A stretch of 61,220 nt of DNA from Xanthomonas nasturtii (GTDB taxonomy: Bacteria > Pseudomonadota > Gammaproteobacteria > Xanthomonadales > Xanthomonadaceae). The DNA lies in assembly GCF_001660815.1 (NCBI RefSeq), contig NZ_LYMI01000026.1:1-61220 (forward strand), in the 5' to 3' direction. Below, piece after piece: positions 49,899 to 57,762 of the stretch; the first letter of the stretch is position 1, and every line of letters starts with the position of its first letter. The notes under the pieces were generated by a model. The model made no database searches and was not told the origin of the DNA. It was given only the letters and a program-made list of their open reading frames with translations. The translations under genes and the position numbers were made by a program.

Positions 49899-50021
49899 GT
49901 GCGCACGGAAAAAGCAGCCGTGCGCATCACCCGATTCGACTGATGTCCTGACAAGGAGATCGGTCACCCGATCTCCGAGGCAAGCGAACGCCCTCGGATG
50001 CTGCATCCGGGGGCGTTTTTC
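49899..50021 (+). ncRNA. Candidate small RNA of three hairpins with intrinsic terminator
   Basis: Three stable hairpins follow one another with no ORF. First is TGCGCACGG/CCGTGCGCA (49900-49926). Second is GGAGATCGG/CCGATCTCC with a TCAC loop (49955-49976). Third is a 13-bp stem ACGCCCTCGGATG/CATCCGGGGGCGT (with one G-T pair) followed by TTTTTCG (ends about 50021). The terminator lies more than 500 bases after the nearest upstream gene, so it most likely ends a separate short transcript. The 5' end is not determined. Confidence 0.45.
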
Positions 50022-50076
50022 GTTATGCGTTCGCATCGCATCGTGTGGATGACCTTCCAGACACCCGAGCATGGAT

Positions 50077-50141
50077 TGCCCGACAACATGGACGTTGCAA
50101 AGCGGTCAGGCGCGAAAGCGCTGTGCCCAGGTGTCGGGCAC
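50077..50141. promoter_or_regulatory. Nested inverted repeat with a sigma54-like -24/-12 element
   Basis: TGCCCGACA (50077-50085) is the exact reverse complement of TGTCGGGCA (50133-50141). Between them is GCGC-GAAA-GCGC (50111-50122). The right arm overlaps GGGCACGGGCGGCGCG (50137-50152), which has GG and GC 10 bases apart and GGCACG as in -24/-12 promoters, but lacks the TT before GC. It might be the promoter and upstream site for the structured RNA and slipin-rtcB. No sigma54 activator gene is in the window. Confidence 0.35.
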
Positions 50142-50170
50142 GGGCGGCGCGTGGTCATGCACACACTAGA

Positions 50171-50195
50171 ATTACCGTTTGAATAAAACGGTGAT
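50171..50195. other. 10-bp hairpin ATTACCGTTT/AAACGGTGAT
   Basis: A 10-bp stem (one T-G pair) with a 5-base loop just ahead of the tRNA-like region. It is too AT-rich to be a good terminator; it may be the 5' structure of the non-coding transcript or a protein-binding site. Confidence 0.4.
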
Positions 50196-50297
50196 CAGAA
50201 ACACTGCGAAAGAGATTCAGCGGCCTGGAGTTTATTCCAGCTGGTGCGCGCGGCTGTGCCGTGGCGTATACCGAAGCCTTTCTCATGTTTCTCGTTA

Positions 50298-50364
50298 TGG
50301 GTATCGGCTCCTGGTGGAGCGGCGGCAAGTACGCAGGCCCGGTTCAATTCCGGAATACTCACCA
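50298..50364 (+). ncRNA. tRNA-like element 1 (short anticodon arm, ends in CCA)
   Basis: TGGGTAT pairs with ATACTCA as a 7-bp acceptor stem (one G-T) that is followed directly by CCA. GCTC-CTGGTG-GAGC forms the D arm. CCCGG-TTCAATT-CCGGA forms a T arm with four of five pairs and a canonical T-loop. The segment between the D and T arms is only 17 to 18 bases instead of about 23, and gives at best a 3-bp stem, so there is no usable anticodon arm. Total length is 67. It looks like a tRNA mimic rather than a decoding tRNA. AGAAACA/TGTTTCT and GAAAG/CTTTC pairings upstream (50197-50292) suggest it belongs to a larger structured RNA. Confidence 0.55.
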
Positions 50365-50435
50365 CTGGATAGCTCAGCGGGTAGAGCAACAGATTTGTAA
50401 TCTGTCTGTCGCGGGTTCGAATCCCGCTCCATGCA
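50363..50435 (+). tRNA. tRNA-Thr(UGU)-like element 2, defective acceptor stem
   Basis: The D arm (GCTC/GAGC), anticodon arm (ACAGA-TTTGTAA-TCTGT, anticodon TGT at 50396-50398), five-base variable loop and T arm (GCGGG-TTCGAAT-CCCGC) are all perfect. The acceptor stem pairs only at its inner four positions (TGGA/TCCA); the outer three do not pair. No CCA is encoded after it. It overlaps the CCA of element 1. A genome scan would probably flag it as tRNA-Thr or a tRNA pseudogene. It may be a tRNA mimic or a decaying tRNA. Confidence 0.6.
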
Positions 50436-50456
50436 TGACCTTATTGGTCATCTCTC

Positions 50457-50474
50457 GGGACGCAAGTCCCTTTA
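50457..50474 (+). terminator. GNRA-loop hairpin GGGAC-GCAA-GTCCC-TTT
   Basis: A 5-bp stem with a GCAA loop and a short T-run lies 22 bases after element 2. Another hairpin, ATGACC-TTATT-GGTCAT (50434-50450), comes just before. Together they could define the 3' end of the non-coding transcript. Confidence 0.4.
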
Positions 50475-50790
50475 CGGAAACGCCCATGCCGCAGGCAAAC
50501 AGGCAACCCATCGCCTGACTGCCTGCAGCAGCGGCGCCGTAGCCGGGCCCTTGCCCTGAAGGCGCGTGCTGCCCCGTTCGCGACCGCTACGCACTACATC
50601 GCACAGCGGCAGCAACGCGCATGCAGGCGCCAACAGCGCATCGCGCCCCGCACGGCCGCCGTCACCGGCGTTTCCACCTTTCAACGCCGCGTTGCATCGG
50701 CACACGTTTCGCCAGCAGTCCGATCCGGGCGGCGCGACGGCAGTCACTTTGGATCGGACCACCAGAGCCAAACCTAACAGGAGTAATGCC

Positions 50791-51903
50791 ATGTTTTGGA
50801 CCAAGAGGGTCGTGATCGGTGACGGCGAGCGCGGCCTGGTGTATCGCAACCGTCGGTTCGCGCGCGTGCTCGTCCCCGGTGTCTATCGCCTGTTCGACCC
50901 ACTGGGCCGCAGCGAGATCATCGTCCACGCCATCTATGTCGGCCCCGATGCGGAGATGCTGATCGACACGCTCGGCAGCACCCTGGCGCAGCACTTCGTG
51001 CTGGCCGATATCGGGACCGCGCAGGTCGGCCTGCTGATCCGCAACGGCAAGCTTGAGGAGGTGCTGCCACCAGGCACGCGCGCGCTGTACTGGCGTGGCC
51101 CGGCAGCGATCGAAGTGCAGACCCTGCCGCTGGGCGATGGGCTGCAGGTGCCGACCGATGTGCAGCGCAGGTTGCGTCAGCTCGGCACGCTGTCGCGGGT
51201 GGCGGTGTGCATGGACGTGCCCGCCGGGTCGCAAGGGCTGGTGTTCGTCGATGGCAAGCTGGTTGCACCGTTCGGCCCGGGGGCGTATGCGTTCTGGAAT
51301 TTCCAGAAGAACATCGCCACCGAAGTGATCGATCTGCGCGTGCAGTCGGTCGAGGTGTCCGGGCAGGAGCTGTTGACGCGCGACAAGGTGTCGTTGCGGG
51401 TCAACCTGGCCGCCAGCATGCGCGTCACCGATGCCGTGGCGATGCGCACGCGCGTGGACAAGGCCGGCGATTATCTGTACCGCGAGTTGCAATACGGCTT
51501 GCGGCGTGCGGTGTCGGCCAAGACGCTGGACGAGTTGCTGGGCGACAAGGCCAGCCTGGATGCGGATATCTTCGGGTATGTGCGTGGCAGCGTGAGCGGC
51601 TTCGGTATCGAGGTGCTGGGCGTCGGCGTCAAGGACGTGATCCTGCCGGGCGAAATGCGCGAGATCCTCAATGCGGTCGTGCAGGCGGAAAAGCAGGCGC
51701 AAGCCAACGTCATCCGTCGGCGCGAAGAGGCCAACGCCACGCGTTCGTTGCTCAACACCGCCAAGCTGATCGAAGACAGCCCGGTGCTGATGCGTTTGAA
51801 AGAACTGGAGGCGCTGGAAAAGGTCACCGAAAAGATCGACAAGCTCACCGTGTTCGGCGGCCTGGATGGCGTGCTGAAGCAATTGGTGACGATCAGGCAA
51901 TGA
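50791..51903 (+). CDS. Slipin (band-7/SPFH domain protein)
   Basis: A 370-residue SPFH protein: LVYRNRRFARVLVPGVYRLFDP at the start, VPAGSQGLVFVDGKLV, the SPFH core with LRVQSVEVSGQELLTRDKV and LQYGLRRAVSAKTLDELL. A helical region (VVQAEKQAQANVIRRREEA, about 290-310) and a C-terminal leucine-rich segment follow. Unlike classical stomatin-type slipins it has no hydrophobic N-terminal anchor. AGGAG sits 8 to 9 bases before the ATG. rtcB starts 54 bases after its stop on the same strand. Slipin-RtcB pairing is known from bacterial RNA-repair operons, so an RNA-repair accessory role is inferred. Confidence 0.88.
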   Translation: MFWTKRVVIGDGERGLVYRNRRFARVLVPGVYRLFDPLGRSEIIVHAIYVGPDAEMLIDTLGSTLAQHFVLADIGTAQVGLLIRNGKLEEVLPPGTRALYWRGPAAIEVQTLPLGDGLQVPTDVQRRLRQLGTLSRVAVCMDVPAGSQGLVFVDGKLVAPFGPGAYAFWNFQKNIATEVIDLRVQSVEVSGQELLTRDKVSLRVNLAASMRVTDAVAMRTRVDKAGDYLYRELQYGLRRAVSAKTLDELLGDKASLDADIFGYVRGSVSGFGIEVLGVGVKDVILPGEMREILNAVVQAEKQAQANVIRRREEANATRSLLNTAKLIEDSPVLMRLKELEALEKVTEKIDKLTVFGGLDGVLKQLVTIRQ

Positions 51904-51957
51904 AGGCTGCGCGTGGCGGAAGGATCTGCCACGCACTGCCGCAAGGGAATGACGACA

Positions 51958-53181
51958 ATGAGTACCTCACACCACTTTGAATTTCTGCATGCCGAAGGCA
52001 GCACTACCCCGATCAAGGGCTGGGTGCGCGGCGTGCCACTGGAAGCGCAGGCGCATGCACAGTTGCGCAACATCGCCGCAGTGCCGTTCGTCGGTCCGTG
52101 GGTCGCGGTGATGCCCGACGTGCATCTGGGCAAAGGTGCAACCGTGGGCTCGGTCATCCCGACCCGTGGCGCCATCATCCCGGCAGCGGTGGGCGTGGAC
52201 ATCGGCTGCGGCATGGCCGCCGTACGTACCACGCTGCGTGCCAACGACCTGCCGGACAATCTGGCGCAGTTGCGCTCCAGCATCGAGCGCAGCGTGCCGG
52301 TGGGCAACGGTCGCGGCGGTGAACACCGCACGCTGCCCGACAGCATCGAAACCCGCATCGCGCAGTCGGGGTTGGTGCAACGTCTGGACGCGATCAAACA
52401 GCAGCACAGGCGCATCCGCACCGACAAGCTCGAATGCCAGATCGGCACGCTGGGCGGCGGCAATCACTTCATCGAACTCTGCCTGGACGAATCCGATGCG
52501 GTGTGGGTGATGCTGCACAGCGGCTCGCGTGGCACCGGCAACCTGATCGGCAGCTACTTCATCGAGCGCGCACGTGAGCAACTGGCGCAACGTGTGCTGG
52601 GCTTTCATCTGCCCGACAAGGACCTGGCCTTCTTCATGCAGGGCGAGCCTTTGTTCGACGAGTACGTCGAAGCGGTGTCGTGGGCGCAGGATTATGCCCG
52701 CGAGAATCGCGAGGCGATGATGGCGCGCGTGCTGGCCGAGATGCGTCACCGCTTGCCCAAGTTCCAGCTGGAAAAGCGCGCGGTCAACTGCCACCACAAC
52801 TATGTGCAGAAGGAGACGCACGCTGGCGAGGAGCTGTTGATCACCCGCAAGGGCGCAGTGAGCGCACGTGCCGGCGAGCTGGGCATCATTCCGGGCAGCA
52901 TGGGCACGCGCAGCTACATCGTGCGCGGGCTGGGCAACACCGACAGTTTCCATAGCTGCAGCCATGGCGCCGGGCGCGTGATGAGCAGGACCGCTGCACG
53001 CGCGCAGATCACGCTGGCACAGCACCGCCAGGCTACCGCGCATGTGGAATGGCGCAAGGATGAGGCAGTGATCGACGAGTCGCCTGCCGCGTACAAGTCG
53101 ATCGAGGCGGTAATGGCGGCGCAACAAGACCTGGTGGAAGTCCTGCACACCCTGCGCCAGGTGGTGTGCAGCAAGGGATAG
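51958..53181 (+). CDS. rtcB: RNA-splicing ligase RtcB
   Basis: A GTP- and Mn-dependent ligase that joins 2',3'-cyclic-phosphate or 3'-phosphate RNA ends to 5'-OH ends, repairing cleaved tRNA and rRNA. It is 407 residues, close to the E. coli enzyme, with metal and catalytic motifs GVDIGCGM, GGGNHFIEL, MLHSGSRGTGN, NCHHNYV, GSMGTRSYIV and SCSHGAGR (the guanylylated His). All appear intact. The ATG at 51958 was chosen; ATG at 51949 is a close alternative. It is in an operon with slipin and ends at a strong terminator. No rtcA (cyclase) or rtcR is adjacent. Confidence 0.96.
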   Translation: MSTSHHFEFLHAEGSTTPIKGWVRGVPLEAQAHAQLRNIAAVPFVGPWVAVMPDVHLGKGATVGSVIPTRGAIIPAAVGVDIGCGMAAVRTTLRANDLPDNLAQLRSSIERSVPVGNGRGGEHRTLPDSIETRIAQSGLVQRLDAIKQQHRRIRTDKLECQIGTLGGGNHFIELCLDESDAVWVMLHSGSRGTGNLIGSYFIERAREQLAQRVLGFHLPDKDLAFFMQGEPLFDEYVEAVSWAQDYARENREAMMARVLAEMRHRLPKFQLEKRAVNCHHNYVQKETHAGEELLITRKGAVSARAGELGIIPGSMGTRSYIVRGLGNTDSFHSCSHGAGRVMSRTAARAQITLAQHRQATAHVEWRKDEAVIDESPAAYKSIEAVMAAQQDLVEVLHTLRQVVCSKG

Positions 53182-53184
53182 GCG

Positions 53185-53211
53185 AAGGGCCGCATGAGAG
53201 GCCCTTTTTTT
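53185..53211 (+). terminator. Intrinsic terminator of slipin-rtcB
   Basis: AGGGCC, an 8-base loop, then GGCCCT followed by eight T's, immediately after the rtcB stop. Confidence 0.9.
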
Positions 53212-53389
53212 GTCGCAGACAGGTTGCGCGCATGCGTCAGCAAGCTCATCCACGATGGCATGCACAGTTCAGTCATGTCGCGACAGCACTCACATCAAAG
53301 CACGCACGTTTCACTCTTCCAACGCCATCGTTGCGCCTCGTTCGCGGCCTGATTCCACAGGACGCATCCATCAGGCAACCGGAGGCGGT

Positions 53390-54190
53390 ATGAGCAATCT
53401 CGACAAGCAGGAACGCAAGGAAGAAGCAAAGGATTTGAACCGCGACCCGATCTCCGGTGCACCCGGTTCGCATCCGGTAGGTGTGGGCGTCGGCGGCATC
53501 GCCGGTGGCGCGGCAGCGGGCGCGCTCGCAGGCACGGTGTTCGGCCCATTGGGCACCTTGATCGGGGCGGCAGCCGGCGTACTCGCAGGCGCCGCAGCCG
53601 GCAAGGGCGTCGCCGAACGGCTCGATCCGACCGTGGAAACCGAATACTGGCGCCAGGAGCACCAGAACCGTCCTTACTACAAGGAAGGCACCGACTACGA
53701 TCGCGATTACGCAACCGTCTACGGCTTCGGTCTGCAGGCACGCGAAACCCGCCCCACCAGTACCTGGGAAGAAACCGAAGCCACGCTGGCCGGCGAATGG
53801 CCGCGCAACCGCGGCGAATCGCGGCTGGAATGGGACCAAGCGCGCCTGGCGGCACGTGACGCCTGGGAGCGTGCAGACCGTACCCACACCGTCTATCGCG
53901 ACAACGACACGCATTACGAAGGCCGCTTCGACAGTGCCAGCTACCGCGATGCCGACTATTCCTATGACGACTATCGCCCGGCTTACCGCTACGGTATGCA
54001 GGCACGCCAGCAGCACGCCGGCCGCCAGTGGGACGACCATCTGGAACGCGACCTGGGCGATGGCTGGGACCGTTTCAAGGCCAATTCGCGCCTGAGCTGG
54101 GAGAAGGCCAAGCACGCAGTGCGCGAAGCATTCGATTCAGAGCGGCATGATGCAGCGGCCCATCGCAATCCGACCGATCCGCGGGTGTAA
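53390..54190 (+). CDS. Glycine-zipper stress-type protein
   Basis: A 266-residue protein with an acidic start (DKQERKEEAKDLNRD) and a Gly/Ala-rich zipper (about 30-72: GGIAGGAAAGALAGTVFG...GAAAGVLAGAAAGKG) likely to insert in or associate with membranes. A long Tyr/Asp/Arg/Trp-rich tail holds repeated units (YDRDYATVYGFGLQAR and YDDYRPAYRYGMQAR; WPRNRGESRLEWDQAR and WDRFKANSRLSWEKAK). The two-fold internal repeat is clear by eye. A strong GGAGG precedes the ATG at 53390. Similar proteins occur beside stress genes; function unknown. Confidence 0.75.
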   Translation: MSNLDKQERKEEAKDLNRDPISGAPGSHPVGVGVGGIAGGAAAGALAGTVFGPLGTLIGAAAGVLAGAAAGKGVAERLDPTVETEYWRQEHQNRPYYKEGTDYDRDYATVYGFGLQARETRPTSTWEETEATLAGEWPRNRGESRLEWDQARLAARDAWERADRTHTVYRDNDTHYEGRFDSASYRDADYSYDDYRPAYRYGMQARQQHAGRQWDDHLERDLGDGWDRFKANSRLSWEKAKHAVREAFDSERHDAAAHRNPTDPRV

Positions 54191-54244
54191 GCGCTGGGCA
54201 TAGCCACGCGCTAACACGCAGCGCCACCAATGCACTCCGTTGAA

Positions 54245-54273
54245 TCAGAACGGGCCCCAGCGGGCCCGTTCTG
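54245..54273. terminator. 12-bp hairpin CAGAACGGGCCC/GGGCCCGTTCTG
   Basis: A perfect 12-bp stem with a 4-base loop, 55 bases after the glycine-zipper gene and before the convergent hydrolase gene. No T-run, but strong enough to insulate the two. Confidence 0.55.
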
Positions 54274-54460
54274 CGTTGCGCGGGTTATGCACGTTGAAAA
54301 GGGCGATCAGCGGCCGGCAAGGCAAATCGATGCCGGCATGCATCTCACGCCACGCATTCGCACAAGGCAACGCCAAGCGCGCTGCACGTTGCAACACCGC
54401 GAGAACGATGCATGCGCGGTGGCCATCGCCACTGCATGCGCCTCAGCTCGTCACGGACCC

Positions 54461-55330
54461 TCAACCTGAAGTCTTTTCCACCGCACGGATATTGCCGCGG
54501 AATGCGGGAGCGACCTGTCCCGACGGCGTCGCAGCAGCGCCTTGCTGGTCCTTGAGCAGTTGCTTGCGCGTGGCCACCACTTCCTTGGCCAGCGCAATGC
54601 GACGGCCGACCACCATTTCTGTCAGCCAGTCGATGAGTGCACGCGTGTATTGCTGCTGGTGTTCCTTGATGCTCAGCGCATGATCGGCGCCAGCAATCAC
54701 CCGTGAGGTCAATGAACGTGCCTGCACGAAGGCCTCCGCATAGTTGTGTAGCACCGGATGCGGCACGATCACATCGTGTTCGGCTTCCACCAACAGCACA
54801 TCGCCCTTGTAGGCAGCGCAGGCGGCCAGGGCGATGTTGTCCTGCGGAGCCATGCGCTGCTGGCGATATGCCATCAACTCCGGGTCGGCATTGAGGCTGA
54901 TCTTGGGTTGGTCCCAATGCGCATCCTTGTAGAGCGCCGGCGAACGCAACGCCAGCCATTCCACCGGGCGCTCGCGCGTCAGCAGCGCGGACAGATAACC
55001 GCCGTAACTCAGGCCGACCACCGCGATCGATTGCGCATCCACGTACGGCAGGCTCGCCAACTGATCGTAAGCGGCCTTGATGTCGTCCAGGTTCTGCGCG
55101 CGTGTGACGGTCTGGCGCATCGATGCATAGCCCTCATGGCCACGCAGATCGAAGGTCATGCAGATGCACCCCAGGCCCGCGGCCTCGCGTGCTCGTACCA
55201 GGCTGTGGTGCTGGCTGCCGCCCCAGCCATGTACGAACAGGACCGCAGGCATGCCTGAGGGCGTCAGCAAGGTGCCACTGAGTGCGTCGTTGCCGACCGG
55301 GATATCGATGCTGGAAAGTTTGGCTTCCAT
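54461..55330 (-). CDS. Alpha/beta hydrolase
   Basis: A 289-residue serine hydrolase: [12 protein letters not shown] (oxyanion region), the nucleophile elbow GLSYGGY, a likely acid Asp in [10 protein letters not shown], and the final His in AGADHALS. The core resembles dienelactone hydrolase/acyl-peptidase-like enzymes. A Lys/Gln-rich tail follows. Its start codon overlaps the stop of the DUF3182-like gene by one base, so the two are coupled. Substrate unknown. Confidence 0.85.
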   Translation of the reverse strand: MEAKLSSIDIPVGNDALSGTLLTPSGMPAVLFVHGWGGSQHHSLVRAREAAGLGCICMTFDLRGHEGYASMRQTVTRAQNLDDIKAAYDQLASLPYVDAQSIAVVGLSYGGYLSALLTRERPVEWLALRSPALYKDAHWDQPKISLNADPELMAYRQQRMAPQDNIALAACAAYKGDVLLVEAEHDVIVPHPVLHNYAEAFVQARSLTSRVIAGADHALSIKEHQQQYTRALIDWLTEMVVGRRIALAKEVVATRKQLLKDQQGAAATPSGQVAPAFRGNIRAVEKTSG

Positions 55331-56424
55331 TACGTCGTAGCGACCCTCCTGTATTTGTAGCGCGGCCCCGGCCCGGGCTGCGTTGCGCGGTAGTAGATCT
55401 GCGCGTCGGCCGGCGGCTCGCCCTGATAAATCTCATGGGTGGAGGCACTCACCCACTGCAATGCAGGATCGTGCTGGAACGCGCCAATTGCAGCGAGCTC
55501 GGCGGGCGTGGCGCCACCGATCCGCCAGGATTGTTCAAGCACGCCGCACACCCTCGTGTTGCTGGCATCCTCGCCGCTGACCACATCGTAGTTACGCCGC
55601 GAGATCTGCAGCTCAGGATAAGCAGCAGTGATGAATCGATCGTATCTGCAGGCCTGTTCGACCACACGCTGCTCCAGCGGCGGCAGTGCGGTCGCCATCA
55701 GCGCCTCCAGCGATCCCCGATACACGCGCAGCGACGAGCCGCCATAGACATCGCCGCCGTCTGCATTGCGCACGCTGCATTGGGTGCCGTAATACGCGAT
55801 CCTGATGCCGGCGACACACAGTTCGCCCACGCTGTGGGTCAATGGCTGCAGGATATTGCGCTCCAACACCGCGCCGTGCGTGCCCAGATAGTCCTCGGGC
55901 AGGCTATCCAACACCTGCATCAGATGTACTGTATCGGCAATGCGCCACTGGTCGTTGCCACCCACACCGGTGGGCAGTTTCAGGCGCACTTCCCCGCCGC
56001 TCGATAACGCCTGCCACGCATGTACCGCATCCGGGTGCGAAAACACGGTGTAGCCCGGTAGCGTTGCCGGAATCAATGCTTTAGCCAACGCCTGATCCCA
56101 CCCCGCAAGACAGGCGGCATCGTCGGTCACCAGCGGGTGACCGATCACCTTGGTGGCAAGGAACGCATGCGGAACGATCCCACCAAGCAAATCGCCCGCG
56201 CCACGAATGCCAAGGCCACGTGCTTGCGTGGTGGTGAGCGTGTCGTCGGGCACATGAAATGTTCCAACCTCGATGAGGCCATCGCCCGCAACCCCGGCAT
56301 CGCGCGCGCCCAACAACCTGGCGATCTCGCTGCATACCCATGCATGCGTGGCGCGTTCATGCCCATGCTCGGCCACCAGGCGCGTAGCGTGCCCACGCAC
56401 CTGCCGATACTGCGTCTGAGCCAT
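55330..56424 (-). CDS. DUF3182-like protein (possible ATP-grasp fold)
   Basis: A 364-residue soluble protein that I recognise only as resembling the DUF3182 family. Landmarks are [61 protein letters not shown] and [12 protein letters not shown]. The layout of Lys- and Glu-bearing strands looks ATP-grasp-like, so a ligase or kinase role is possible but unproved. The start at 56424 was chosen over an unconserved extension. Translation is coupled to the downstream hydrolase. Confidence 0.6.
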   Translation of the reverse strand: MAQTQYRQVRGHATRLVAEHGHERATHAWVCSEIARLLGARDAGVAGDGLIEVGTFHVPDDTLTTTQARGLGIRGAGDLLGGIVPHAFLATKVIGHPLVTDDAACLAGWDQALAKALIPATLPGYTVFSHPDAVHAWQALSSGGEVRLKLPTGVGGNDQWRIADTVHLMQVLDSLPEDYLGTHGAVLERNILQPLTHSVGELCVAGIRIAYYGTQCSVRNADGGDVYGGSSLRVYRGSLEALMATALPPLEQRVVEQACRYDRFITAAYPELQISRRNYDVVSGEDASNTRVCGVLEQSWRIGGATPAELAAIGAFQHDPALQWVSASTHEIYQGEPPADAQIYYRATQPGPGPRYKYRRVATT

Positions 56425-56512
56425 GACCTCTCCCCCTGCGGCTAGGCCGCGCGTCGTTGCTGGCCTCATCGCAGCTGGGGAACGGAAAGGACGGCGCAGT
56501 GGCGCGATACGG

Positions 56513-56677
56513 CTATTTCAATGCCAGATACAGGCCCAGCACGATCAGCACCACCACGATCAAACTGATGGCAACACGCCCACCACGCAGCTCCACCAAG
56601 GCATGCCACCACACCCGCGCTTCGGGAGTGCCGCTGGCATGGTGCGGCTTACCACCACTGCTTTTGCTGTCCTGCAT
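56513..56677 (-). CDS. Small single-span membrane protein
   Basis: A 54-residue peptide with a polar N-terminus and one strong membrane helix at the very C-terminus (GGRVAISLIVVVLIVLGLYLALK, here by its core SLIVVVLIVLGLYL). AAAGAG lies about 9 bases before the ATG at 56677. It is upstream of the DUF3182-like gene on the same strand (88-base gap). A longer start at 56695 is possible. No family recognised. Confidence 0.5.
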   Translation of the reverse strand: MQDSKSSGGKPHHASGTPEARVWWHALVELRGGRVAISLIVVVLIVLGLYLALK

Positions 56678-57084
56678 CCTCAGTACTCTTTCCATTACAT
56701 CACCACACAGCTTAAGGATGCGACGTTACACAGGTGTGGAGCAGTTCAGAATCTTCCGTGAAATGCAGCACTGCGTGAGCGACTGCGCGTGTGATTTTGC
56801 ATCGAGGCGCTTTCACAGCGTGCAAGGCGCAATCCGTTACGGTGAGCTGGCGTGCGAAAACGTGGCCGCCTTGCCATCAACGCCATGGCCACGGAGTCAT
56901 CGCGTGCTTCATGTAATCACGTAGATACACCTGCATGCATAGCGTGTAGAAACGCCGGACCAGTCTGACCAATTAAGCCTGCACCGGCGCACAGCGCTGC
57001 AATGGTCGGGTTCGATGATCATTCGTTGACATACCCGCAGTTACCCTGCACGTCAAGTTTGTTTATCCCGGAACACCTCAAGTC
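56678..57084. other. Intergenic region, no gene seen
   Basis: About 400 bases between the divergent small membrane protein and the next small gene. TTGACA occurs at about 57027 but lacks a convincing -10 at the right distance. Confidence 0.4.
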
Positions 57085-57366
57085 ATGAGCAGAGATCCAT
57101 CCGTCATCGATGTACAAGCCGAAATCGCGCATTGGCAGGCGCGGCACGCCCAGGGCAACCTCGGCTCGGGCAAGTTCAGCGAGTTGTCCCCGGTGGTGAA
57201 AATGGCCTGCGATATCTATTTGCAGGCACCGCGATCGAGTGATCAGGAACGTCTGCGCCTGTTCCGCGACCGCTTGGAGCACCACTTCATTTCGTCCAAC
57301 ACCCAGTCCAACTACGAACAGCTAGCCACCGATTGCTGGCAGCGTCTGGGCACGCGCAATAGTTGA
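57085..57366 (+). CDS. Small acidic protein of unknown function
   Basis: A 93-residue, mainly helical soluble protein (VIDVQAEIAHWQARHA, VVKMACDIYLQAPR, LFRDRLEHHFI). No recognised family; the pattern of conserved-looking Trp, His and Tyr residues suggests a real gene. It precedes another small gene by 43 bases on the same strand. Confidence 0.6.
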   Translation: MSRDPSVIDVQAEIAHWQARHAQGNLGSGKFSELSPVVKMACDIYLQAPRSSDQERLRLFRDRLEHHFISSNTQSNYEQLATDCWQRLGTRNS

Positions 57367-57409
57367 GTACGCAGTACCGAGCAATACCTGTTTTTCATTG
57401 GAGATCGTC

Positions 57410-57685
57410 ATGAAAACCCCGTATCAAGTGCAGCAGGAGCTGGAACGACTGGAGCGGTTGGTTCCGCACATCGTCAGCGACCAGGGCGACCGCGCGGAGG
57501 AAATCCTTGGCTTCCACGTCGCCAGTTTGCTGGGTAGCGCCCCCACCAGCGAACACGCGCTGATCCGCGAACGCACGGCACGCATGGCACGCACCTGTCG
57601 CAGTGCGCAGGACGCAGTGCGCGCTCCGAAGATTCCAGCCAGATCATTGGGCATAACGCCCGTCGCCCAGCCGCAATGGGCCTGA
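57410..57685 (+). CDS. Small protein of unknown function
   Basis: A 91-residue helical protein (YQVQQELERLERLVPHIV...AEEILGFHVASLL) with a disordered C-terminus. TTGGAG lies just upstream of the ATG at 57410; an in-frame TTG at 57398 is an alternative. It probably shares a transcript with the previous gene and ends before a hairpin. Confidence 0.6.
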   Translation: MKTPYQVQQELERLERLVPHIVSDQGDRAEEILGFHVASLLGSAPTSEHALIRERTARMARTCRSAQDAVRAPKIPARSLGITPVAQPQWA

Positions 57686-57698
57686 TCGACGCATTCCC

Positions 57699-57720
57699 CG
57701 GAGCCGCATAGCGGCTCCGT
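57699..57720 (+). terminator. Hairpin CGGAGCCGC/GCGGCTCCG
   Basis: A 9-bp stem with a 3-base loop, 14 bases after the small gene's stop and before the DUF4142 gene. The T-run is poor. Confidence 0.55.
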
Positions 57721-57762
57721 TGCATACACCCAGCGGCACTGCCGATTCATTCCAGGACATCC

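Noticed and set aside
50363..50435. Calling element 2 an ordinary functional tRNA-Thr gene
   Set aside because: Three outer acceptor pairs are missing, no CCA is encoded, and it overlaps element 1. It is reported as tRNA-like instead.
57020..57060. Sigma70 promoter with TTGACA near 57027
   Set aside because: No acceptable -10 element 16 to 18 bases downstream.
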